Positions 1-7,487 of a DNA stretch of 12,500 nucleotides are shown one piece after another. Positions within the stretch are counted from its first letter, which is position 1. Each line of letters starts with the position of its first letter. The notes beneath the pieces are model-generated. The model was not told the origin of the DNA, made no database searches, and saw nothing but the letters and a program-made list of their open reading frames with translations. The position numbers and the translations under genes were made by a program. Source of the DNA: Glandiceps talaboti. Lineage: Eukaryota > Hemichordata > Enteropneusta > Spengelidae. The DNA is taken from contig NC_135556.1 in assembly GCF_964340395.1 (NCBI RefSeq), positions 6,062,501 to 6,075,000 on the forward strand, written 5' to 3'.

Positions 1-496
1 CAGTAGCGATAACAAAATGGCTGCGAAGGGATAACACCATTTACGCATTTCCCCCACGTCATTATTACTTCAGTCTCATCTTTGATAAAATAGTGACCTA
101 AAAGGTAATTATTTGTACGTATTAAGGACATTCCCCTGTCATGACGTCATATTCATATATATGACCATAACAGGGTATTTCGTTGTTAAGATAAGAACTT
201 CAAAATTGCTGGCATTTAAATATTGGGGTATAACGCGTGGTCGGGACTTCATGTCATAAATTGAAATGATATCAATATTACTTATCCTGATGAGTTTAGG
301 TATCTTTACACAGATAACAAACATTAACCACGCACTCATCTCTCGTACTGTGTTCGCTACAAATGTGTATTGTACTCTAATATGCTCCGGTGGATGTGAT
401 TTTGCAGTGGGCAAAATGCATTGTTTATGTTATTCAAAGATGGGTGTATGAGTTGCATGGAGAGTACATCCGTTGCAACAAAATATTAAAACTGAA
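1..496. other. AT-rich unique non-coding stretch
   Basis: No gene is supportable here. The short open frames (for example the minus-strand one at 139-414) lack any motif I recognise and have no coding-like composition. The stretch holds one perfect TGACGTCA palindrome (142-149), framed by a weak inverted repeat CCCTGT (134-139) / ACAGGG (170-175). An ATGGCTGC motif in a good initiation context at 17-24 is followed by a stop after five codons. Confidence 0.6.
142..149. promoter_or_regulatory. CRE-type palindrome TGACGTCA, copy 1
   Basis: Perfect 8-bp cAMP-response-element core, extended to the 10-bp palindrome ATGACGTCAT. The family knowledge is that CREB/ATF bZIP dimers bind this core. Whether this copy is bound or functional cannot be read from the sequence. 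It is one of five perfect copies in the window. Confidence 0.3.
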
Positions 497-556
497 GTTT
501 GTCTTTGTTTGTTTGTTTGTTTGTTTGTTTGTTCGTTTGTTTGTTTTTTTGTTTTG
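497..556. repeat. (GTTT)n microsatellite
   Basis: Tandem tetranucleotide GTTT/TTTG tract of about 60 bp. It has a GTCT variant near its left end, a GTTCG variant in the middle and a longer T-run near its right end. The tract sits immediately upstream of TCTTTCAG (559-566), so in the + direction it forms a T/G-rich run leading into an AG dinucleotide. Slippage-generated; no coding role. Confidence 0.95.
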
Positions 557-566
557 AATCTTTCAG
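545..566 (+). other. possible 3' splice acceptor (weak)
   Basis: A T-rich run ends in TCTTTCAG, which matches the metazoan polypyrimidine-CAG acceptor layout. The following sequence stays open for about 40 codons in the frame beginning at 567 (through roughly 698), with no protein family I recognise. A second frame closes after about 14 codons. No convincing downstream donor was seen, and the pyrimidine tract is partly just the GTTT microsatellite. A chance match is quite possible. Confidence 0.15.
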
Positions 567-795
567 GACATTCTTGGAGCAACTGGACAGCATTGTAACT
601 ATAAATTCTTGAATGTTTGGTGCGCTGATTTATGTGTATTTATTCGTGAGGACTCCTTTTTTTTCGAAATCTCGCGAGATGCCCATGTTTATTCTTAAAG
701 TTGACATAATTCACGAAAAACATATCAGCTTTAAATGATATATAGTTTCCAATACTTCACGTGATTCCTTGCAATTTGAGTGATGAATTGTTCCG

Positions 796-819
796 CCCCC
801 CCCCCCCCCACACACACAC
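796..819. repeat. C14 run joined to (CA)5
   Basis: Fourteen consecutive C (796-809) run directly into alternating CA up to 819, followed by CAGATATA. The same architecture, a 12-14 C run followed by about four or five AC units, recurs at 12239-12259. It is simple-sequence DNA; the minus-strand reading is a GT tract followed by a G-run. Confidence 0.95.
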
Positions 820-859
820 CAGATATATTTGTGTATGGATACAAAGTCACCATACAGGT

Positions 860-1036
860 ACAGCCCGCGCCTACATTCACAAAAAACCCTCAGCAAGTCT
901 AATATCGGAAAGCCCTAGGGCTGTACGCATGCAGAGCCCGTCCGCTGGCAGTCTTGTGAAATACATCAGAGTGTTCGTCGGAAGGTCGCCGAACAAAGGC
1001 GAAGGGTGACAGTACCTCTGTCCGGAAGCATGCTTC
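860..1036. other. GC-richer, palindrome-rich patch
   Basis: This interval is visibly richer in G+C and CpG than its surroundings. It holds two perfect 12-bp palindromes, AGCCCTAGGGCT (911-922) and GAAGCATGCTTC (1025-1036). Around the first, TTCACAA (876-882) and TTGTGAA (954-960) lie at nearly symmetric distances (28 and 31 bases), so it may be the centre of a decayed foldback of about 85 bp. The short open frames across it (761-1009 plus; 899-1114 minus) match nothing I know. It could also be a remnant of a larger repeat. Confidence 0.3.
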
Positions 1037-1701
1037 ATTTCGGCTTCTTTTAATTTTTTGCATGGTATCCCAAGGGTTTAAAAGATAGACTATAGGCCAG
1101 TAGGGAACATACACTATAGTTAGAACAATATGTTATCTTACCAATTAGTGATATTTCTGTATAGTGGGTTAAATGCTACAGCTACAGTATATAACTCCAG
1201 TTCGAATATTAATATGCTCTCTATGTCCCATATACTTCCATTAAGTACAGTTTTAAACTTCCTGGCAATGGACACACACCTGTTTCTGTTCAAACAAAAT
1301 GGTTTGCCAGGTGGTTCCACGTACGTATTAATGCACCAGTCTTCACAGTAAAAACATCTAAATTGTTTAATGGTTTCCTATTTGAGTAATTGAGATAGTT
1401 GAGAGCTGGAACAAATCATTGTACAAATAGATCGCAATTGAAGTAAATTCATCGATACTTAATATGACTCCTGGCAGGAAGTGACACACGATACTTCTTG
1501 GCCTAGTGTAGGGGAAACTCTGATAATCTGTCACTAATACTGATCAATTATTCATTTCTTGGTGTACTATTCCTCACGCCTTACACAAAAAGTGGCAAAG
1601 ATCGAAGTTGTCAAATATTTATAGTGTTTTACAAAATGACGTCATTTGACATGTCAACGTCAACGATACAGTTTATAAGGGACGATATAGTTTATATAAT
1701 C
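1037..1701. other. unique non-coding stretch
   Basis: No gene, RNA or strong repeat is seen. It contains a short inverted pair ACTATAG/CTATAGT around 1089-1120 and one TGACGTCA palindrome (1637-1644) extended to 14 bp (AAATGACGTCATTT). ATATAATC at 1694-1701 is the left copy of the direct repeat that borders the next element. Confidence 0.5.
1637..1644. promoter_or_regulatory. CRE-type palindrome TGACGTCA, copy 2
   Basis: Perfect core within the 14-bp palindrome AAATGACGTCATTT (1634-1647), followed by further GTCAACGTCAACG half-site-like text. It lies about 60 bp left of the foldback element at 1702. Function is inferred only from the CREB/ATF consensus. Confidence 0.3.
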
Positions 1702-1922
1702 CAAACCAGGTTAATGATAGTGGGGCTTGCATTACTTACACACCTTGCACTAGTTGTCTAATCAGAACGTTGTTTGATCAGTAGTAGGCAATTAAAACTG
1801 CCTTTGAAGGTGCCGTAAAGTCTTTTCCCTATCACATTATCAAACTGACATACCTTATACAAGATAACATTGGTGGCTCTTGTGTAGGTTCACGCCATGT
1901 TCTTATAAGTTTTTTTTTTATG

Positions 1923-1973
1923 TCTGTGAAAGTTAGTCACTTTGCCTTATACCACATTGCTAACTTTCACAGA
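1923..1973. repeat. central 14-bp perfect stem of element A
   Basis: TCTGTGAAAGTTAG (1923-1936) is perfectly complementary to CTAACTTTCACAGA (1960-1973), with 23 bases between. It is the apex of the much longer palindrome. If the region were transcribed, the RNA would form one long hairpin with this apex. Confidence 0.85.
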
Positions 1974-2172
1974 TGTAAATAAACTGATATGGCATTGCGT
2001 GAATCTACATCTGAGGCACGCACTGTTGTAGTGTGTCACTGTACGTCAGTTTGATAGTGTGATAATGAGAAGACTTTTCGGCACCTTCAAAGGCAGCTGT
2101 AACTTTCCACGCCTGATAAAGCAAGTTCTGAACAGCATCATTTCTAGTCAAACGTTGCAAGGGTTGTATCAG

Positions 2173-2188
2173 CCCTATCCCTAACCCT
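2173..2188. repeat. short telomere-like CCCTAA units
   Basis: CCCTATCCCTAACCCT comprises one variant and one exact unit of the animal telomere hexamer (TTAGGG on the minus strand) plus a partial unit. It lies inside the right end of element A, where it pairs with AGGTTAATGATAG on the left. It is therefore more likely part of the element's terminal sequence than a true interstitial telomere. Confidence 0.4.
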
Positions 2189-2857
2189 CTAGACTCCTAG
2201 ACCTGATATAATCATGTGAATTTTAATCGTAATCCTCTGTTCTATATTCTTGTTATTATAGTTAGGATTAGTTGAAAATGAACAGATGAAAGTTTGCATT
2301 TTTTCCAATCAATAGCAATGATGACCCGGAGCCCAATATTCCTAATAATATAACCTACTGCCACAGGTATTGAATAAGGAATGAATTTTGGACTGAACAG
2401 CATGACCAAACGAAAGTACTTTGCTGAAAATGTAAATGCAATATTCAAATATAATACACTGTTGTATTTTATCAATACATTTCGATACCGAATCATCTTC
2501 CATGGGGTCATTGCAAAACATAGGGGACATTGTTATTCAGATTGTTTTAGTCAACAAAGGCTGTGTGGAGTAAACATTATTGACACAAGGCCCCAGTGTG
2601 ATTAATCATATTGAACTGCCCACTGGCTTTAGTTTTGAGGCATTAATACGATTAGTTTCAAAATATGTGCTGAGGTATCGTACGCCCATAAAACATAATA
2701 GCGTACACAATATTACTGCTATTGCGCTACAGTTATGAATTGTTCACACTCCCTTGATGGCAGGTTAATTTGTCAGCAGTGAAGGAAAAAAATACAAGTT
2801 GTTGTGAAGAGCGAACACACACAGAAGGGAAATTTGTAGCTTTCAAAGGTTTATCTC

Positions 2858-2865
2858 TGACGTCA
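2858..2865. promoter_or_regulatory. CRE-type palindrome TGACGTCA, copy 3
   Basis: Perfect core in the context CTGACGTCAC, six bases upstream of the hairpin at 2872-2928. Match to the CREB/ATF consensus only; no promoter or transcript evidence is visible. Confidence 0.3.
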
Positions 2866-2871
2866 CTACCA

Positions 2872-2928
2872 GGATTTCTGTATTGTGATATGATTTTGAA
2901 ACATTTGTAAAAGATGCATACAGAATCC
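2872..2928. repeat. 57-base stem-loop
   Basis: GGATTTCTGTAT (2872-2883) pairs with ATACAGAATCC (2918-2928), with a single bulged T and a loop of about 34 bases. The stem is 11 bp. The size is in the range of small-RNA precursor hairpins, but the loop is AT-rich and poorly paired, so chance folding is a good alternative. Confidence 0.3.
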
Positions 2929-3060
2929 CCTCATTGTAACCCAAATCGAGAAATTATATTCGTTATCACAGCAGCTAAGACTTAGCAACCGCAAACTGCA
3001 AATATTATTATCCCCGGTTTGAAGGATGTATGTTTTCTATGAGAACTGCATATTCGTTTA

Positions 3061-3396
3061 CTGTCCGTTTCAAGATAGTGCTCACTTGCTCTGTTTGATA
3101 CAACAACATAGAAACCAATACGAAACTACACATGCTACACTTTAAGATAGCAAGACTTTGTCACATTTTATCTAACGAACTCACGTGCCACCATGCAGGC
3201 ATCGAATGCAGACATCAGCCCATTGGCACCAGCGTGTCTGCATGTAGTTGCAATACGTTTAAATGATTTATTTCATGTAGACAAAATATAACAAATTGTG
3301 CTCTTGCTATCTTGAAGTGTAGAATGTGCGGCTTCTCATTGGTTTCTGCATGGTTGTATCAAACAGGGCCAGTGAACACTAATATGAAACGGGCAG
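3061..3396. mobile_element. MITE-like element B (TA-flanked, Tc1/mariner-type candidate)
   Basis: Terminal inverted repeats 3061-3155 and 3302-3396 align over 95 bases without a gap; I count 77 of 95 complementary positions. The ends read CTGTCCGTTTCA and, inverted, CTGCCCGTTTCA. TA lies immediately outside each end (3059-3060 and 3397-3398), as expected for the TA target duplication of the IS630/Tc1/mariner superfamily. Pairing continues inward with an offset (TTTGTCACATTTTATCT from 3157 with the complement of AGACAAAATATAACAAA). The middle has a 9-bp perfect stem, ATGCAGACA (3206-3214) with TGTCTGCAT (3235-3243). At 336 bp it has no room for a transposase and is non-autonomous. The arms have drifted about 19 percent, so it is not recent. 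The superfamily assignment is inference; the inverted repeat is direct. Confidence 0.85.
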
Positions 3397-4653
3397 TATA
3401 TACGTTTTTATAGAAAGACTAAATATTCAACTGACTGTTTAATAAGTGATCAATTGATATTGCTTTTGTTGATGTTTGCATAGACGTATAAAACTTGTTC
3501 ACCACTATTAGGTAGCATCATTACCACTGAATACTAGTTACAATAGAAAATTAAAATGTTGCACGTAGTTTTTACAAGTGTCGTGTTAAAATAACATCTC
3601 ACGTGCCATTCATAAAATGCGACATGTTAGAGTGCTTGACTTGAGTGTATGAGGTGATATATTTCCAATTCTGTTGTACCAATCAGTGTACATTCATCTA
3701 AATGTCATTATCGACGTGTCTTGAAATTGCTTAAATGAAAGAAAAAATCGAGAATGGGGCATTTCCGTGATAGTACATACAAGATGCAGTTATCGTTAAA
3801 GAAAGATGACTTGGAATATCGAAGTTGAAACAACTGAACGTTGTGGTATTTTTCCAAGCTTTGTTACCACTCTCTTTGCGAAATCACCCAGAAATATTAC
3901 CATCTGTTGAAAACACCAGGGAGAGGGGGAGGGGGTGTGATTTCACTTTACTGGGTATTCACGCTTCTCGGAATACACTGCCTCTGGAGTGTTGTATGAC
4001 ATCAACCAACAATAGGAAAAAAGTCGAAGAAATCCGTGATGTATAGAATGAAAGGCAGTATAAACCTGGTCAATATGATATCTTGTTTCTCTTCAAATTA
4101 CTAACTCTGCTGATGGCAATTTGTGTGAGCGTGTTAGGAAGTTTCTAATGTGTTTATGGTGTTATTAAAGACATACCTTTGCCCTTATAGAATGATAAAA
4201 GACGCTCGTTTTAGAGACGAAATCTTGAACTCAACGAACTCTAGGTTTGGTTGATACATTTAAATTCATTATATTGCTTGAAATGTGTCATATAACTGTA
4301 ATACAGAAATACGTAATATGATTGATTTTGTAATAACGACTGCATATGTAATACCACTATCACATACCTGATTATGAAGCACTAGCCTGTCTGCTAGTTC
4401 AATGGATTCAAACCTTCCAACCAATCTACGAACAAGACCTCAGTAAGATATTTTGTATGTATATTTAAATGTATGGCACATCACCATCATGTAAGAAGGT
4501 ATATTAATACATATTAATACATTATCAAAATCATTGGAAAAGCAGACATGTGTACAAAATACCTTAATAGATCCTTATTAACAGTAACTGACAATAGTTT
4601 TAGTGCCTTTTCAGGGTTATATGCAGTAATACAAATGACATGGCTATTACAGA

Positions 4654-4661
4654 TGACGTCA
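4654..4661. promoter_or_regulatory. CRE-type palindrome TGACGTCA, copy 4
   Basis: Perfect core in the extended context GATGACGTCATC, a 12-bp palindrome. Match to the CREB/ATF consensus only. Confidence 0.3.
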
Positions 4662-5239
4662 TCATGAGAGATTTCCCCTGATGTGAATATCTATCTATGT
4701 GGTGTTAACACATTGTTATTTAATTCTCTCAAGTTATGGTGTACAGTGCAGTAACCAAAGTTTGAATGGGGTATTGGTGTATGTAATATTATCTTGGCAC
4801 TGTTAGGCTATTAACAACCTGTACAGTTTAGAGGGGCTTTCTACGTCCAGCAGCTCTATCAAACATTGGATCTTTACTGTTAACATAAAGTGTGAGGTAA
4901 CTTGCATTATTACATGACGGTTATATGCGATTGCGCGATTTTTAATTGTAATTCTGAGCTGATTAGTTTGTCAAATGTGTATTTATCGGCCTTGTATTGA
5001 ACGAATCAGTGTTGGAGGAAATTTATAACTCTGAAATGTATAGAAGGGTACATATAAAACAGTTCATTATGTTTTTCGCACTGGGCAATGGATGTCAAAG
5101 TTGTTAGTTCTTGCGTAGACAAAAAGTCAAACTTATGTTTAAGGGTACAGTGTGTATTAAACAGTCAATTCAGTCTTAAGTTGAACGTATTTTAGATCGA
5201 ACTGTATTAAACTATTACCCCCATGAGAATACAATCCCC

Positions 5240-5351
5240 TCATCATTTATGTATGACAAACAATATATCATTACAAATCATAATCTAAGGGGATTTTTAT
5301 AAGAGCTCTAAGAGAGCATAAATAACGACTTGGATGTAACATAAATGATGA
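5240..5351. repeat. 13-bp perfect inverted repeat, spaced
   Basis: TCATCATTTATGT (5240-5252) is the exact reverse complement of ACATAAATGATGA (5339-5351), with 86 bases between. Pairing does not extend convincingly outward. It could be a decayed element or coincidence. Confidence 0.4.
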
Positions 5352-5715
5352 AATGTTTTTATCTTGATTGTTCAATATGCGAATATAACTACACAACATA
5401 TGTCATAACAATGGACAGCCCTTTGCTGGTATGATACCCATTTTAAAAAAGTCATTCCTGTTGGGCACTTATAATATATCACTGCTGAGGACAAACTGCC
5501 TTTACCAGCGACTGACAGCCTTTAATACACTGGGTGTTTTAGTGACCGCCAAATACTTTTGTCAAGATACCCGGTACGTTCTAAACCATCCAGGGTGTTA
5601 TGCTAAGCTTACACGCTGGCATAAGTTGTCAGGGGCAACATGGTATTACTAAAACATATACACCAAAACAGAACAGAGTATTCATGGCGATATGATGCCG
5701 TATCATGGGGTTGAT

Positions 5716-5766
5716 ATTTCGGATCTAGCGACAATTATGCATTCATGTCAAATGCACCTCCGAAAT
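5716..5766. repeat. nested 51-base hairpin
   Basis: Outer stem ATTTCGGA (5716-5723) with TCCGAAAT (5759-5766), both perfect. Inside it, TGCATT (5738-5743) pairs with AATGCA (5751-5756) around a 7-base loop. The two stems are separated by an asymmetric internal loop. No known RNA family is recognised. Confidence 0.35.
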
Positions 5767-5914
5767 AAAATGTCTAAACTTTTGTGGTTTCTTTGCTCAA
5801 ACAAACTCCAACCAATTCTCAATTGAAATCAATAAACTAAAATCAAGGGTCACTGTACAATTTTTTGAAATGGAGGACGTAACGTTATCAAAATTTAGCC
5901 ACTTTAAATCAAAT

Positions 5915-5923
5915 ATGGCCGCC
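5915..5923 (+). promoter_or_regulatory. YY1-like ATGGCCGCC motif (weak)
   Basis: CAAATATGGCCGCC resembles the YY1 consensus (CAAnATGGCGGC) in its ATGGC core but differs in the distal bases. It is GC-rich within AT-rich surroundings. The ATG opens only a five-codon frame. Function is speculative. Confidence 0.15.
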
Positions 5924-6023
5924 GAATACTGTTAATTCTTTGGAAAAAGAAACGATTGCCTTTAATTTATGAAGGATGATGTGTCAATTCAACAATTGAT
6001 GCAAGAATTAGCTGTACACACGG

Positions 6024-6381
6024 TTAGGCCTACACAAAATTGTGTGGTTCCGATTAGGCTCAATTTTAGAATAGATGGGGTGGGTAGATTTGTGATTTTT
6101 TCCATGTGTGAGTGTCTAGTTCAGGTAGTTATGTTTTCCGTTGTTTTCCATATGGTTTCTGTGTTATGCCCACCAGATGTACAGCGATTACAGATTGGAA
6201 GAACAGTTTTATATTGTCTTTTTAAGTTGATTTCAGTTACCACATCCACTATTTCTCGTAGTATTTCATAATTTTCGCGATTTTATTATATTTTCTCGAA
6301 TACGTAAAAAATGATTAGGGTTGGCAATGAATACTAGGTGAGGTCAGGTAACCGGAACCAGGCAATCTTTTTTAGGCCTTA
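6024..6381. repeat. diverged inverted repeat C (possible old MITE)
   Basis: Arms 6024-6056 and 6349-6381 are 33 bases each; I count 26 of 33 complementary positions with no gap, including TTCCG/CGGAA and GGCCTA/TAGGCC blocks. The left arm itself contains ACACAA-AA-TTGTGT (6031-6044), a small hairpin that the right arm has lost. Inward pairing fades. The size, about 360 bp, resembles elements A and B, so a strongly decayed non-autonomous transposon is the simplest reading. No clear target duplication was found. A 100-codon open frame at 5969-6271 runs across it without any recognisable domain and is treated as chance. Confidence 0.5.
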
Positions 6382-7040
6382 CAGAATTGATGATATGGCA
6401 CTTGTTACCAAATTTTCTTCGTTATCATATTATGCAACGTTATTGTTCACCTAAACGAAGAAGCCTATGTTGTACACGTCAGACACGATCTACCGGCTGT
6501 TAAATAATCAAAGATACTGGAGTGGATGTTTTTCCACGTTGTATTTTGCTAAGTTGTTATTATTCCATATTTTATCTTGACAGATAGTTGTGGACAACAA
6601 AAATGAAATATACAGGCTGTGACATTCAATTTCCGAAATAATCAAGTAATCAAAATTTTCTCACGAAAAATGTTTGAAGTTGTAAATTGCTGATCATAGT
6701 TACTAATGTGTTCACAATGAAACATATATCTTATCGCTTCAAATTCGTCGAACACTAATCAGTATGCATGGCCAGTTGACTTCGATATTTCCTACATCAG
6801 CAAATGAGATCGGATATGAATCAGCTGTTTTATTTGTGCATGAGTATGGTATCACTAATAACATTGACCATACTGTAGGTTAGACACTTTTTCCCTTATC
6901 TTTTACGTTTTGTTCGTATCGATCAATCAGACAATCTATCCCTGTAGTACCTCTTTAAGTTCTCAAAATATCTGTTTAACATATGAATAATGGTCACGAA
7001 GTAATCTCTCTGCCGAGAACACTCCATGTGGAACTAACGG
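6382..7040. other. unique non-coding stretch with small hairpins
   Basis: No gene is seen. Short perfect stems are TTCTTCGTT with AACGAAGAA near 6416-6463, and AGTATGGT (6843-6850) with ACCATACT (6867-6874) around a 16-base loop. Both are compatible with chance in AT-rich DNA. Confidence 0.4.
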
Positions 7041-7230
7041 TTTCCCCTACTGCACCAGATGGCGGCGGTAGTAATTTGCAACAATCGCACTTTTCATCGC
7101 TGACTTCCGTAGCACTTTCGATGCATTGTACCAGTTCAATAATTTCCAATTTGTTATTTTAAATGTTTCTGGTACAGCTTGTACAACTGCTAAATTGTCC
7201 AGTTATCATAAGCTTCCGCCCGTAGGGAAA
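7041..7230. repeat. imperfect inverted repeat D around a hairpin
   Basis: The core stem is TGTACCAG (7127-7134) with CTGGTACA (7169-7176), both perfect, loop 34 bases. TAGCA (7110-7114) and TGCTA (7188-7192) pair at matching spacing further out. Beyond that, TTTCCCCTAC (7041-7050) and GTAGGGAAA (7222-7230) are complementary with a one-base gap, which suggests a foldback of about 190 bp with a roughly 10-base insertion in the left arm. Outer identity is poor, so the full extent is uncertain. Confidence 0.35.
7057..7068 (+). promoter_or_regulatory. YY1-like AGATGGCGGCGG motif
   Basis: CCAGATGGCGGCGG matches the core of the YY1 consensus (AAGATGGCGGC) well and stands in a small CpG-richer pocket (about 7050-7125). 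The ATG at 7059 opens a 14-codon frame ending in TGA at 7101-7103, too short to support as a gene. It could mark a promoter-proximal element or a decayed first exon, but nothing else confirms this. Confidence 0.25.
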
Positions 7231-7438
7231 TATCTTTTAGCAACCCTATTTCCATTTTAAAACTAATTTCCCAATGTCTTGCTTTCGATTTCTAAAAGTA
7301 AACATTAGATTTTCATAAACTTTGAAATGATGTTGCTACTTCAGGCTCGATTTGTGTTGACAATTCAAACTAGCATTCGTAATAATACTATCACTACACT
7401 GGTGATCGTTAACAATTTCTGGTACACATGATAAATTG

Positions 7439-7440
<2 letters not shown>

Positions 7441-7470
<30 letters not shown>

Positions 7471-7487
7471 TGTATGTATGTATGTAT
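7441..7487. repeat. (TATG)n microsatellite
   Basis: Forty-seven uninterrupted bases of TATG (nearly 12 units). The same repeat on the opposite strand (CATA) makes up most of the tract at 12279-12434. An 11-bp direct repeat, TTTCTGGTACA, occurs just upstream (7416-7426) and at 7166-7176 in the neighbouring hairpin. Confidence 0.97.

Larger units (their letters stand above)
1702..2205. mobile_element. foldback/MITE-like element A (hAT-type candidate)
   Basis: About 500 bp that is inverted-repeated over most of its length. The best arm pair is 1797-1849 against 2045-2097, which I count as 47 of 53 bases complementary with no gap. Further pairing continues outward (TCAGAAC at 1762-1768 with GTTCTGA at 2126-2132; AGGTTAATGATAG from 1708 with CTATCCCTAACCCT ending at 2188). 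It also continues inward (GTTCACGCCATG near 1888 with CATTGCGTGAA near 1993), ending in a perfect 14-bp inner stem, 1923-1936 with 1960-1973, around a 23-nt loop. ATATAATC occurs just outside both ends (1694-1701 and 2206-2213). An 8-bp target duplication plus ends beginning CA is the pattern of hAT-superfamily non-autonomous elements. No transposase is present. Arm divergence implies an old insertion. The exact ends and the hAT assignment are inference; the palindrome itself is seen directly. Confidence 0.75.
2206..3060. other. unique non-coding stretch with one hairpin
   Basis: No gene is supportable; the overlapping open frames at 2242-2605 on both strands look like chance. It contains one CRE-type palindrome (2858-2865) and a hairpin at 2872-2928. 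GTACGC and GCGTAC around 2680-2706 form a minor inverted pair. Confidence 0.5.
3397..5715. other. unique AT-rich non-coding stretch
   Basis: No protein or RNA gene is supportable. The frames at 3825-4046 (plus) and 5431-5652 (plus) carry no motif and end by chance. Small structures seen are: a tandem pair of ATATTAATAC at 4501-4520; GTGTTAACAC (4702-4711); AATCCCCT (5233-5240) with AGGGGATT (5288-5295), interleaved with a 13-bp perfect inverted pair TCATCATTTATGT (5240-5252) and ACATAAATGATGA (5339-5351); and TTAACAGTAA near 4579 with TTACTGTTAA near 4874. A G-rich run lies at 3919-3935. One CRE-type palindrome lies at 4654-4661. Confidence 0.5.

Noticed and set aside
287-294. CTGATGAG, the hammerhead ribozyme core
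   Set aside because: No CGAAA segment follows at the right distance and no stems I/III flank it.
139-414. 91-codon minus-strand frame, overlapped by a 61-codon plus frame
   Set aside because: AT-rich chance frames with no family resemblance.
2964-2972. TATCACAGC, the seed of the protostome miR-2 family
   Set aside because: Only nine bases match; the best upstream partner (TTGTGATA near 2884) gives an oversized, poorly paired hairpin that competes with the 2872-2928 stem, and no miR-71 cluster mate is present.
3919-3935. G-rich run, possible G-quadruplex
   Set aside because: GGGAGAGGGGGAGGGGG has only three runs of three or more G; a canonical four-run G3 quadruplex would need splitting a run with no loop.
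4404-4414. Minus-strand GGTTTGAATCC, close to a Pol III B box (tRNA or SINE)
   Set aside because: No A box at a proper distance, and no cloverleaf or tail; the adjacent ACTAGC/GCTAGT hairpin does not form a tRNA arm.
5969-6271. 100-codon plus-strand frame
   Set aside because: Spans the inverted repeat C, has no recognised domain, and the hydrophobic run is what T-rich DNA gives by chance.
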